Origin: Sordaria brevicollis
Taxonomy: Eukaryota > Ascomycota > Sordariomycetes > Sordariales > Sordariaceae
Direction of reading: 5' to 3'
Length of the DNA: 64,000 nucleotides
Assembly (NCBI GenBank): GCA_033439795.1
Contig: JAUTDP010000015.1
Coordinates: 186,001 to 250,000, forward strand
This document shows positions 1 through 11,466 of this stretch, piece by piece (positions within the stretch are counted from its first letter, which is position 1; each line of letters opens with the position of its first letter). The position numbers were made by a program, and so were the translations under genes. The notes below the pieces were generated by a model. The model was not told the origin of the DNA and did not search any database. It saw only the letters and a list, made by a program, of their open reading frames with translations.

Positions 1-119
1 ACTCGAAGCGCAAAAAAAAAATCGTCGAATTCAGAAAAAAAAAAAAAGGAGACGACACATCCTGCCATCTCCAAAAGGACAAAAAGCGAAAAAAAGAAGT
101 TTTCTGATGGTCATTCGTG
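1..119. other. Window edge, A-rich flank of tRNA-Ser
   Basis: A-rich sequence with several runs of A. Read on the minus strand, these are T-runs just downstream of the tRNA gene and could serve as its RNA polymerase III terminator. No coding signal is seen. Confidence 0.5.
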
Positions 120-201
120 CGACGTGGGCCTGATTCGAACAGACGCTCCCGAAGGAACAAGATTTCTAGTCTTGCGCATTAGACCACTCTGCCACCACGC
201 C
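120..201 (-). tRNA. tRNA-Ser(AGA)
   Basis: On the minus strand the sequence folds as a class II tRNA. The acceptor stem GGCGTGG pairs with CCACGTC (one G-T pair), with discriminator G at 120. The anticodon stem CAAGA/TCTTG encloses loop CTAGAAA, giving anticodon AGA. An extra arm (TCCTTCGGGA) and a TTCGAAT T-loop follow. The long variable arm together with AGA identifies serine. There is no intron. A T-run lies about 25 bp downstream on the transcribed strand. Confidence 0.93.
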
Positions 202-2299
202 GAGTGATTGGTATTTGATGCAAGTTGGATCAGAGCGTCATGCTTATAATCCACAGTTTAGCTCTCGCTTGGATAGGGTCTTTGATGAATGTTCGCGACA
301 AAAGCTTCGATGCAATGTTTCCCGAATACATTCCCTCTCTTATCAAGAAATAATCAGAATCCTATAGATGCTGCTGGAAGTTTATGCTTCGGCGCGGTGC
401 GCAATGTTCGTCGTCGTTGTTGAGAGCTGACGTTAGTTCACGGCGCAACGATCACTGGAGCACAGGGGCACTGAGACATGCAGCTGTGCATCGCTTCGCT
501 TGCATCGCGTCAGCCCACGTGCGACGGACCTTTCTCTTCCTTTCTTCAACCTCTTCTGTTACCATCACGATGTCCTCCGCGGAGAGTTTGTTTCTGTTTT
601 CTCGTATCTTCCCCTTCGAAGCCTTCATTCTTCGTGTCAATTGAGCCCGAGATACCTAATCCACTTCCCCGGGCTCGAACTCCCCATTTGCAAATCTTTG
701 TCCTGTTGGGCAAGTCCCACTCCGTCTCATCGTCCATCGTTCCTGACCGAAGTGGAGAGAAGGGAGAGCGCTAAAAAGCCTGAGAAGGCAGGAAGGTTTT
801 GGACGTTACAGGGATGCGTTTTAGTGGGCGGGTTACGAAGTTGGAGGGTTGTGGTTTCCTCGGTTCATGGACGACGTTCCTTCAATCTTTCTCAGCTTCA
901 CATCAGAGTTTTTCAATGCCACAATTTCTGTTTCCCTCGTCGCTGAATTCTCGCTTGTCACCGTCATGACTCCTTGCTCAATCCATCCATTCTTCACGAC
1001 AGCCCCGAATGATTGCATAACACCATCGTTTACTCTCTTCGCTTCAACCCGTGGCCATCCACGAAATAAAATGCAACACCCATCTTGGCGTCACTGGGAT
1101 TCAGGAACTCTCGAACCACTAGAAGCAACCAAGACTCCAGTCAAATACCCCTGAAAGTCAACTAGCGTAGGGCTATTCACAGACCTCACAGCAGTCACAG
1201 GGCCATTTGACGCCAGAAGGCCTCGCTTTCGCCTGGCTAGTAAATTCCCATGCTTCTTCTTCAACTTGTCCCTCCTGTCAGTTTGGGAACGGGGGTCACG
1301 ACCTCGACATATTCTCTACGGTGATTTGCTTCATGAAGAGAGAGGGTCAACTCTACTCAGATACCTGACGGAAGGGAGGAAAGTTATGCACTCAAAGAAG
1401 TGGTGATACTACCCACCAACCCGCCCGGAAAGTCATGCCCGGAGCGGCCCACGGAACGGGTTCAATACCGCGGCCGCGGCTGCAACACATTGCATTTGCC
1501 GAGCGGTAGGGTTCCCTGTCTATCAACACCAAAGCTGGTCTCACAGGCTCTCAAGGTGCTCGCCGAGAACTTCACACTCTCCATCAGTGCTACACTCCGC
1601 CACAGGCAGCTGCAAATTGATAAAGCTAGGTGCCTTATAATGCAACCTCGCAAAGTCAATCCTCCCACTCTTTTCCTGCGAGTTGTGAAGCAATGGCAAC
1701 ATTGGCGTGGTCTGATGTTCGAGAACCTAGAGGTTGAACCCGCGGACGGCAAGTGAGGCACGCCAATGGACACTCGATGATTATTCATGAGAAACAACAC
1801 CCCTCTTCCGGTCGTACACCAGAGTGCTTGAACATCGTGGTTATAGCTCGCTACTATTACACGACAGGACCCTTGCAGTCGCTGGGTTGTATCATCATGA
1901 CTTTGAACTCGAACCAGGAGAGACGCGGTTCAGCCGTTCAAAGGTCATTCTCCACAGCAATGATGACAGAAAGAGAGCCTACAAGTTATAGTCAACAGAG
2001 GGGCAACGGCAAAAACATCAGATACCGAACAAACCCCCAAAACTCCGATCCCAGTCGCCAAGAACTACCATTGCTCTTAATTCTCACTGCAGTAGCATGC
2101 TGTAGATCCGTGATGAAGAAGATTGTGAACTCTCTGGCTGGCCAAGAGGGTACACCACCCATGTCTCATCTTCCCCTCCATGTTCTCGAGAGATAAAGAG
2201 CGCTCGTTGTCCTCCCTCCCACCCGAGTTGTCTCTCTTTTCCGGTGCTGTCTCAAGTTTTCCCTGTCCCAGAGGTCTCTGAGCAGAGACACTTGACAAG
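202..2299. other. Intergenic, upstream of the P450 gene
   Basis: About 2.1 kb with only short, mutually overlapping open frames of no recognisable composition. The last 100-200 bp are pyrimidine-rich, as is common for fungal promoters and 5' leaders. No tRNA, repeat or transposon is evident. Confidence 0.5.
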
Positions 2300-4270
2300 A
2301 TGGGCCTCATCGACAACGTTGCTGGCCTAGCCGGCAATACCTTCCAGTCTTCCACGACTCTCATCCTGACGGCAGTGGTGCTTTACATAGGCTACTTCGT
2401 CGTCAGCGATATCCGACAATGGCTAAAGCTTCGTCACATCCCCGGACCCTTCATCTCGTCGTTCACCAGGTTCCCGCTGGTAAAGTGTGCCTGGAACGGA
2501 AGGATGTCGTATGACTATCATGCTCTGCAGCAGAAATATGGTATGCCCTTTGGAACCAAGGAAATTGAGAGGCGAACGGAACTGACTCCGAGTCAACAGG
2601 CCCCCTCTTCCGCATCACCCCCGACACCGTCATGTACGGCGACGCCGACACCATGCGTGTCGTCAACGCAGTCCGTGGCGGCTTCAGCAAGGCTTGGTGG
2701 TACCAGGGCAGCAAGCACTTGAAGGACGTACACAACCTGTTTTCCTTGACCGATGAACATGAGAGGAAGGTGTTGAGGGAGAAGCTTGCCAAGGGTGTAA
2801 GTCACACACACTCATCATCATCACCCTGTCTCCTCCACACCTGCTAATCATCGCATCTTGAAACAGTATACCTACGGCAAAGACACGGGCCTCTTTGAAC
2901 GCCGCGTCGACAACAACATCGAGCGATGGATCAACTTGATCGAGCGAAAGTACATCTCGACCGACACCGAGCTGCGGCCCATGGAACTCGCCCACAAGGC
3001 GCAGTATTTCACCATTGACGTCATGACGGAACTCAACTCCTCCGAAGCCTCGGGTTATCTTGAGCAAGACAGAGACGTGGACGGGTTCATCGAGGTCAAC
3101 GATAAGTTTGTGCCGTGGGTGCCGACCATGATGGCGTTCCCTGCTGTCAACAACATCTTGAGGAGCTGGCCTTTTAGCACGCTGTTGGGAAGCGAAGGTG
3201 ATGAGGTTGGTTTTGGGAGGATGATTGGGTAAGTTGTCCTGGGGTAAGGGAGCTGGTGAAAGGGAGCTGGTGAAAGGGAGCTGACAGGAAGCAGAGTAAC
3301 GAGCAAGCGCATCCAGAAACGTCTTGACGCTTTGGAGAAAGACAAGTACGCTGGCCGCGGAGACGACATGATGCAAGCTTTTATCGACTCTGGTCTTACC
3401 CACGATGAGCTTTTGGCTGAGATCATGCTCGAGTTGTACGTCTTCCACCCCCTCCCATATCCCTTCTCTTCTCCCACTCATACTCACCTCTCCGTGCCAT
3501 CCAGCCCCGCCGGCTCCGACTCAACATCTAACGCCATCCGCCTCACCATCCTCCAACTCATCACCAACCCCTCCGCGCTCACCTCCCTCCGCTCCGAAAT
3601 CGACACCGCCGTCTCCCTCGGCCAAATCTCCTCCCCCATCACCAACGCCGAAGCCATGCGCCTGCCCTACCTCCAAGCCGTCATCCGCGAAGGCCTGCGC
3701 CTCTACCCGCCCGCCACGGGCACCATGCCCAAGATCGTTCCCAAGGGGGGGCTTACCGTCCACGGCTACTTTGTTCCCGAGGGAACCCAGATGGCGGTCA
3801 ACATTATGCACATCTGCCGCGACAAGGAGGTGTTTGGCGAGGACGCGCACATTTTTAACCCGGACAGGTGGATCGCGGCGCACAGGGAAGATAAAGAGGG
3901 GAGGTATGCGAAAATGTGCAGGACGGCGGATTTGATTTTTGGGAATGGGAAATATGAGTGCATTGGGAAGCATATTGCGTGGTTGGAGTTGAATAAGGTT
4001 TTTGTTGAGGTGAGTTGTTTTTTCTCTCTAACTTTCTTTTTCTTTCCTCCTTTTCCCTTGTTCGTGGCTTGGGAGGAGAGGAATCTGTGTTGGGGCTTGA
4101 AGAAAGAAAGAGGATGTGTGCTAACGATCATCTGCCAAAACAAACAGCTGCTTCGTCGATATGACTTTGCGCCTATCGATGCTTCGAAGCCATTGAAGGT
4201 TCATGACTTTGCTTTCTGGCTGGTGGAGGACTTTTGGTTGAAGGTTACGAGGAGAAGGACTGTGGTTTGA
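2300..4270 (+). CDS. Cytochrome P450 monooxygenase (pisatin demethylase-like)
   Basis: Membrane-bound haem monooxygenase of the endoplasmic reticulum, predicted 522 residues, a normal length. Six exons: 2300-2540, 2600-2796, 2867-3228, 3295-3435, 3505-4009, 4148-4270; all introns are GT-AG and all phases agree. Seen: an N-terminal membrane anchor at about residues 20-36, a short proline hinge (HIPGP), the I-helix oxygen-binding motif AGSDST at 316-321, the K-helix ExxR (E376, R379) and the haem loop FGNGKYECIG with cysteine ligand C466. The haem-loop wording resembles fungal pisatin demethylase-type P450s, which oxidise small aromatic or phytoalexin-like compounds; that subfamily call is from memory. 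The substrate is unknown. No reductase or other pathway gene lies next to it. Confidence 0.93.
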
Positions 4271-6370
4271 TGGATATCATGCATGCCAGGCCAACCTGAA
4301 TATGGCTATATGCCTCGGCTTTCCAAAGTGTCTGTCGACGGTCGAAGACATTGAATCGAGATGACACTGTTTCATTCCAAGGCAGCTCTTGGCAAGGAGG
4401 TTACCACTTCTGTGACACTGGTCCCGGTCCTGTTCGCAATGGAGACTTTTTGCTCATCAACAAACGATGGAGAGGACGAGTATCTTCTCGCCAACAGCAT
4501 CAATCGAACGGTCGTCAATTGTTACCTGCCTCTTCCTGGTTTTCGGTGGACGTTGCTTGATCGACCTGAAAAGAAGAGGAAAATGATAGCTTCTGTCTGT
4601 CCATACCTCTACTGCTCATTTGTCCCGATGGAGACTTTTCTCGTTTGGATAACGAAATGGTGATAGCGAAAGGGGTTGAATATGAATGTGAAAGAAAGAT
4701 CTGATCACCTCATGCAACATCGATTGATGACGAAGTGCGGCGGCGTTCGTTATTCCATCAATCAAGGGTCGGGAAAAAGCCACGCGAGCCAGACCATGCG
4801 AGGGAAGAAAGCCACCGGTCGGTAGTGGTGAAACCCAGGGTTCAGAGTTTCCCGAACGCACGTTTCTTCCCCGGTCTCGCGGTCTCGAACTTGGAGATTG
4901 GGGTTGGCAGCTTGACTCTTTTCGGGACCGGTCAAGACGTGTCAGGAACATGCAGTTGGGAACACGAAGGATCAGGAACAGGAAGGTATCAAAATCCTAT
5001 GACCGTTCGAGATTCGATCATGAAGAACTTGAGCATTGGCGAGAGCGAGAGCGAATACCTTAGCAGGGGGAAGAATAGCTGAAGATGGAAAGGCGCCTGG
5101 ACGGCTGGGGTTTGGGACGTGATTGATGAATTATGTAAGCGGAACCAAGTGCAGCGAGATGCTGTCCAAAGAAACCAGGACAAAAACACGCCAAAAGATA
5201 CCCAGAAACTATCCCCCATTTTTTGCACAAGACATCTTCATGGTCTCTTTTACCCAGGGGCCCAATTCCTCTCTTCTCCCCGTATCCGCGGAATCCTATC
5301 ATGATGTTCTGGTTGGTCGAATGTCAATTGCGGGGGAAGACTTCAAGACACTTGGAGGGGCGGGGACTGTCCGTGCGCTTCCAACCTTAGCGCCAAGCAA
5401 ACCCCTTTAGCGTGTCCGCGGGGCCTTAAGCGAATTTGTTAGTGCCGGATATTTGTCCACGGAGAGCGTTCCGTTTGCTAAGACTTTTTTGTTAGCGGAT
5501 GCGAAGTTTTTCATTATTTGCACAAGTTGCGCTTGTGTTTTGATTTCTCTTCCGTGTTCCGTGCCATCACAGCTTTCTTTGGGGAAAAGAAAGATGAAAA
5601 CCAACAACAAAGTTTTTGCGGTGATGAGATATCCACTGAACGCAACAATACAAATAGGAACCAACTTGCAGCAGTTTACTTGCCTCCCCTGAATCACCAA
5701 ATACCACTCTTCACTAACCACTTGAGAGTATGCGCACAGACATTTTCAACTCCTTACAAGGAAGGTAGGTCAACAGGAAAGATGAAGAGACAGACTTCAA
5801 CGGCGTCTTGCCCTCTACCGATCAAAAGCCAAGGCGGAGAGGACCGATGAAGCAAGAAAAGAAACACGATGCGTCTCGGCCAGGAGGGGATGAGATGTGC
5901 GAGGAAAGTCAAGAAAAGGTCCAAGCTCCCACCTGACAGAACTTCGGGCGCCGATGTTCCGCTCTTGCCTCCCCGTCGTCGCTTTTTTCCAATACAAAAA
6001 GCATCGCCGTCTCCAATCCCCAAATCCCCAATCACCAACTCCCGTGAGGGGTGTGTGAGGTTGGTTTGAAGTGGTGTGGTGGGCTCGTCGAACGGGTGAG
6101 TGGTGTGTGTGTGTCTTTTTTTCTAGGCCATGTTAGTGCCCGTGCGCCCATCATCATGATCATTCTCATCTCCGCCATCCGCCTTTGACTCCCCTTTTCC
6201 ACTCACAAAAATCTCCACAAAATTCCCGTACGATCACGAAGTTATCAACAAAGTCGGAAAGTGGAAAAGAAAGTTGCTTGGAAAGTTTTTGTGAGCGTGA
6301 TGAAGCACCCCAACCCAGATTAGGGAACTCGCTTCTGGGTTTTTTATACCATGGATTGCCATGCCACTGT
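4271..6370. other. Intergenic, no gene seen
   Basis: About 2.1 kb downstream of the P450. Open frames are short and on both strands, none with recognisable motifs or a plausible exon chain. No tandem repeats or RIP-like base bias is visible. Confidence 0.45.
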
Positions 6371-6897
6371 GCCTTGCAAACACCATGTCAGTCCCCACTT
6401 CAAAGGCCATGAGCAACAACAACAACGCTTTCACAACGCGATTTAAACTTTAACCTTTAATAGCATCCGCGCAACGAATCGCGCGGAGGCAAAATTTACG
6501 CTCCTTATACTTCTTAAGAAAAGGAATCTATTGGTACTCTTTTCATTTTCTTATCTCAAAAAATCATTGAATGGTAATCAAAAAAATGAAAACGGAAAAG
6601 GAAGACGAAAAAAACCGCAAAGTGGAGACTGACATGGTGTTTGCAACGGCTCATTTTCAACCAAAAACAACATTTTTTATAAATTCTATAATAAATTTTA
6701 AAGATAAAGAAAAATTAAAAACACCATTGAATTTCTCTTATTGAGAAGTATTTAGAGTATAAATTTCGCCTCTGCGCGTTTCGTTGCGCGGATGCTATTA
6801 AAGGTTAAAGTTTGGACTATCTTCGTTAAATTTCATTTTCAACTTGTGTTTCCCACCCCAAATTTTCCGCCGAGGACTGATATGGTGTTTGCAAGGC
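6371..6897. repeat. Nested inverted-repeat cluster (foldback/MITE-like)
   Basis: Two inverted repeats are nested. The inner one runs 6445-6813: its first ~45 bp (starting AAACTTTAACCTTTAATAGC) recur inverted at the right end, and similarity fades inward over about 100 bp. The interior is AT-rich without an ORF. The outer pair is GCCTTGCAAACACCATGTCA at 6371 and its inverted near-copy (one mismatch over 24 bp) ending at 6897. A third copy of that motif, inverted, lies at about 6621-6646 inside the inner element. No convincing target-site duplication flanks the inner element, so its exact ends and class are uncertain. Confidence 0.7.
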
Positions 6898-6940
6898 ATA
6901 GCATGCTCCCGGTCCCTTGTCCCGGTCCTGGTTCCGGCTA

Positions 6941-7307
6941 CAGTCAACTCTGCAATTAACGATCAGAGGAATAATGATATTCTGGGTATTACGATCAAAT
7001 ACGCGGGAACCGATTTTTTTTGGTGTAGATTACAGCAGATTAACGATATTCTCCATATTACGATTACGATCAGAATCTGGCGGGATTTTGTATGGTGATC
7101 GTTATACTCAATAGGTAGGAGATGTGAAAGAGACCGCCAAGACCCCCTCGTCGGCGACTCTTTTGGTACCTCACCACCAAAAATTAGTACCGATGTACTA
7201 GCTTAGGGCCTGCCTTGGCGTACTTGGCAGTCTGGAGGTAACGATATCCTGGGTATAACGATCAGATTTGCTGGTACACCCTGTATCGTTAATTGCAGAG
7301 TTGACTG
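6941..7307. mobile_element. Non-autonomous Tc1/mariner-type (Fot1/pogo-like) element
   Basis: A 367-bp element with perfect 23-bp terminal inverted repeats (CAGTCAACTCTGCAATTAAC at the left end; inverted at 7285-7307) flanked on both sides by TA (6939-6940 and 7308-7309). A TA duplication is the hallmark of the Tc1/mariner/pogo superfamily. The interior has no transposase ORF. It carries three diverged copies of a subrepeat of the form TAACGATATTCTGGGTATTA (about 6973, 7039 and 7238). Family assignment within the superfamily is inferred from the ends only. Confidence 0.85.
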
Positions 7308-8757
7308 TATAGTTAGTCGTTCGGCCCATGTGGAGAAATAACGAGGTTTATGTAATTGCCCAGCCATTGACTTTCTTCTTTTCTTCCAGCTTTCTTTTTG
7401 GCGGGAAAAAAAGAGTGAGACATCATGAACCCTTTCTTCACCAGTCATCACGTTAAAAGACAGAGAGACTACCAGCGTCACATTCGACTATTTCCCAGGT
7501 CTAGACACAGACATGGAAGCTGGAATCCGAATGAGGGGAAAATAAGGAGAAAAAAAAATGAATTACGAATACATACACAACACCCTTCCCCTCAAGCGAG
7601 AGAGCCCCCCCGACGGAACCCCTCTTGAGTAAACCCCGGACGGATCCTTTACCCATTTTGGTCAACGGTCTCGCCCACCGGTCGTCCAATTCTACCGGTC
7701 GGGGTCGTCACGGACTCGGACCGCAGCCAACGACACAACACGTTGTTACCTCATCACTCACTCTTCACACACTTTTTCTCCGTTCAAACTCACATCGCTC
7801 CAGACCTCTCTGCCCAGACCCCAGATCAGCAATGTCCCATCACAGCCGCCCGCCCGTCCGCCGCCATCTCCATCTCCATCTCCATCAATCTTGACAAGTG
7901 ACAAGTAGGACAAGGTGGACAAGGTGGACAAGGTGACAAGGTCAAGACCAGGAACTTTAGACGCGGGCCGCACCACGCTTGCTTTGCCTCTACATACCCC
8001 ATATCTTGAGGCTCATCCCGCTCGCCGTTGCCTCCTCCTCCTCCTTCGTCTCCGTCTCCGTCTCCGTTCCTCCCGTCCTTCCCTTCCCGTCTTACATCAC
8101 CCGCTTTTCTTTCTTTCTTTTCTTCCCTGGTTCCTGGTCTCGTCTGCCCCTGGTCCTGGTCCCCTTTTTTAGAAGTCGGACTACCCATGACGACTGACAT
8201 CCCGCTTCTCGTCTAAATTACCTACCTCAGTTTTGGGGTATCATCAAGCAGCTTTCTCGAGAAGCATCGCGACTGTCTCAAGAAAGACTGCTATGCTTAT
8301 CCCCGCGGTGGTCTTCGGTCCGACTTGATCATCACCAACTACCGCTCCCGCTCCCGCTTCCGCTGCTCTTGGCCTTTGCTTCCAGTCTCCTGCATCTCCA
8401 CGATCCAGGCCGTCCAGGAGGTCGTCGTTCTTGGCAAGGTTTAGAAGGGAGTTGGCGTCGTTCAGCTTCCCCAGGTTTCCCCATCTGCCGCCGTCCCCAG
8501 ACAGACGCGGACCCGAACCAAACTTTGGTTGAGACCCATCCATCGGCCATCCACCATCTCCATTTGACATCTGACATCTCCATCGGACGGACGAACCACT
8601 TGCTTGGCATTCATTGTCATCGGGAAGTGTGGAACAGGAAGGAAGCAAGGTTCATGCCGGTAGATCGAAACAAATATAACACGACACAAGTACCGACCAT
8701 CCAACATCAACCAACCTACATGAACACAACAACATCACCTAACAAAACAACAACTCG
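7308..8757. other. Intergenic and promoter of the 7-TM gene
   Basis: About 1.45 kb upstream of the seven-TM gene. It holds a short CCATCT tandem repeat (about 7864-7886), a few tandem copies of GGACAAGGT (about 7907-7941) and pyrimidine-rich tracts near 8030-8170. The last 100 bp before the start codon are A/C-rich, as in a fungal 5' leader. No gene is recognised. Confidence 0.5.
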
Positions 8758-10991
8758 ATGGCATCAACAGCAGGAGCAGCCGCTTCGGACCTCATCAAAG
8801 CGGCTGCTCACCATGCTGTTAACGCCATGATTACTCTTCAGGGGAGGGCGGATGATGGCACGACCACAGAAGAACCACCAAAGGTGATTCCAGAAGAGGA
8901 CTATCACAAGTCAAGGGTTGTGCAAGTCAACTTTAGCTGCTGGTTCTTGACCATCCTCGCGGCTATGTTTTTGGGACTGAGGATATACTGCAAGAGGTAT
9001 AGAGGGAGGGGATTGTGGTGGGATGATTGGGTGTTGATTCTTTCTTGGGTATGTTGTTTTGGTCGTTGTCATCCTCCTTTTCCTTTCATCCTTATCGCCA
9101 ACCCCTATAAGTCTTTACAGTTTCACTGCTACCTGTTCTACCTCTACTAGCCCTATACGACGCGTTCACCTTCTATCGTCCATCATGATATACCTACTAA
9201 CACGACGGGCAGATCTCCCTAACAACCTCCGCCTCCCTAACAACCTACTCCACAACCCTCGGCTTCGGCCTGCCCACCTCCCTCTTCAACCCTCATAACC
9301 AAAACTCCGTCCTCAATCACTACCTCCTCATCACCAACATGTGCGGCACCTTCTCCATCCTCGCCGCCTTATGGAGTAAAACCTCCTTCGGCCTCACAGT
9401 CCTCCGCATCTCCCAAGACACCTGGATCCGCCTCCTAGTCTCCTTCATCATCATCACCATCAACTTAAGTCTCGGAGTCGCCGTCGCCCTGACATGGGGC
9501 CAATGCACACCCATCCCCAAAATCTGGCAACCCTCCCTAGACGGGCACTGCATGTCCAAACACATTCAGATCAGCTACAACATCTTCACCGCCATCTACT
9601 CGGGGATAATGGACATGGTCCTCGCCGTCTTGCCCTGGAAGATCATCTGGACGTTGACCACGCTAAACGGGAAAGAAAAGTTCGGCGTGCTGGTGGCCAT
9701 GTCCATGGGCGTTTTCGCGGGGGTTACCAGCATAGTGAAAGCGACTGAATTACCCACTATTGGTGATGGGAACTTTACTTTTGCTTCTACCAATTTGGTG
9801 ATACTGGGTATCGCGGAGTCAGCGATAACGATTATGGCTGCATCAATCCCCATCCTCCGCGCCCTGTTGCGCGAACACAGAGGTGGTGATCAACGCCCTC
9901 CGCCGCCCGCCGAGTTTTACAACTTGGACTCGTTGGAGAATCGGCAGTTTCAGATGGGTGGGATTTCGTATGTTTCCTCCCATGAACGCGACAGAGACGC
10001 CGACGAAATGTACACCGGCACCAACAACACAGCTGGAACAGGCCGAAGCAGTACCACCGTCACCACCAATCGCACCGGGCGGTCAAAGCGACGTGGATTG
10101 TTTGGTAGTTTCTCACAGGGTTCTTCTTCGAGAGGATCGAAAGGGGGGTCAACAGGGAGTAGGGACAGAAGTTTAGGAAGGGGAAGTAAGGATGAGGAAG
10201 CGGGCCATACCGTGATCCACGTCCATCATTTACACGCCGCGGACTCTTATGGAAATGGAAACGGAAACGGAAACGGAAATGGAAACGGACCAGGGAGACT
10301 ACCGATGATTCGCCGATTGAGCAGGTTAAGCAGCGCGCTGAGCCTGGGGACTTATGACGGGAAGGCATCAGGCGAGAGTGAGACCGGGCACAAAAGGAGT
10401 GTGAGCTGTGATAGCCATGACCGGGGCTGTGATACCTCTAGCCACCATGGTCATGGTAATGGCAATGGCCACGGTCACGGTCACCATAGCTTTGGTCACA
10501 GTCACGGTCCCGGTCACGTTTATGATCATAGCCACGGTCACGGTCACGGTCATGGCCACCATAGCTTTGGCCTCGGTAACGGTCACGGTCAAGGACTCAA
10601 TCACGACCACAGTCCCGGCCACGGTCACGGCCTTGGTCACAGCCACATCCCTGGTCACACCCACAGCCACGGCCACAACCACAACTACAACCACGGCCAC
10701 AATCACAATCACAATCGCGGTCACGGACATCACATCGACCCACCACCAGGCAAAATCGTCAAAGAAAGAGAAGTAACAATCGAATACGATACGCGCCCAC
10801 CGACTCCCGAGCATACACATACACACGGGCATACGCAACAAAGAATGTCAGAATGGCCTTCCTACCCTCATCCAAGCCAGGAAAATGACACCGACTTGGA
10901 TATGGCACATCTCCCCGCTATGAAACCATGGGGAGATGACGACGACGACGACGACGAAAGAAAAAAGGAGTCAATTGGAAGGGCACGATGA
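8758..10991 (+). CDS. Seven-TM fungal rhodopsin-domain (PTH11-like) protein with His-rich tail
   Basis: Integral membrane protein of 689 residues in two exons (8758-9048, 9213-10991). The 164-bp intron has a perfect CTAAC branch site. Seven hydrophobic segments lie between about residues 58 and 312: an N-terminal segment ending in a WWDDW motif, the central GTFSILAALW and WIRLLVSF segments, and a last segment ending in RALLRE. An extracellular-loop pair, Gln-Cys ... Gly-His-Cys, is typical of the fungal rhodopsin-like family that includes PTH11-type receptors. The remaining ~375 residues are cytoplasmic and low complexity: a Ser/Arg-rich part, a GN repeat, a long His/Gly-rich stretch with many HGHGH units, and a run of eight Asp/Glu near the end. 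A signalling role is inferred from the family. The ligand is unknown. Confidence 0.88.
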
Positions 10992-11466
10992 TCTGAAACA
11001 AAAAAAAGGTGGTTGTAAGCTTGGTTCTTCGGGAGCAGGGGGTGTCGAACAACAGTTCCAGTCTGTTTTTTTCGCTCTGTCATGTCATTGTCATGTCAGG
11101 ATACCCGGTGTGTTTTGTCACCAATTCGTTTTCCCTGTTGGTAGTTACTGTTTTTTTAGCCAAAATTACGATATTAATGATTGTCCTAACGCTGCTTCCT
11201 TAACGATAATTGCCATCCCAGTCGTCTTATGTACGTGCGTGTCAATCTAGTAGGTATGGACGACTCTTTCCATCTGCCTTACCCCATTATCCATTATCCA
11301 AACCCATACAACCAAGTGAAACCCAACGAACAAGCCCAAGCAAAGAGGAACGTCCAAACCACCTTCAAAACCCTAATCCAAACCCATCACAAGTCCAACT
11401 CATCCCCGGACCAAAGTCTCACACCCCCAATCAGACACTCGACTAAACACCCAATCAGACACCCGA
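10992..11466. other. Intergenic between convergent 3' ends
   Basis: 475 bp between the stop codons of the 7-TM gene (plus) and the multicopper oxidase (minus), so it should hold both 3' ends. The right part is rich in CCA/CAA. No further feature is seen. Confidence 0.5.

Noticed and set aside
384..1154. Overlapping ORFs of 86-148 codons near the left end
   Set aside because: They overlap each other in several frames on both strands, lack recognisable motifs and have no plausible exon partners.
10430..10730. CRISPR-like or satellite tandem array (GGTCACGGTCAC units)
   Set aside because: The repeats are in-frame His/Gly codons of the 7-TM protein tail; long antisense ORFs there are composition artefacts.
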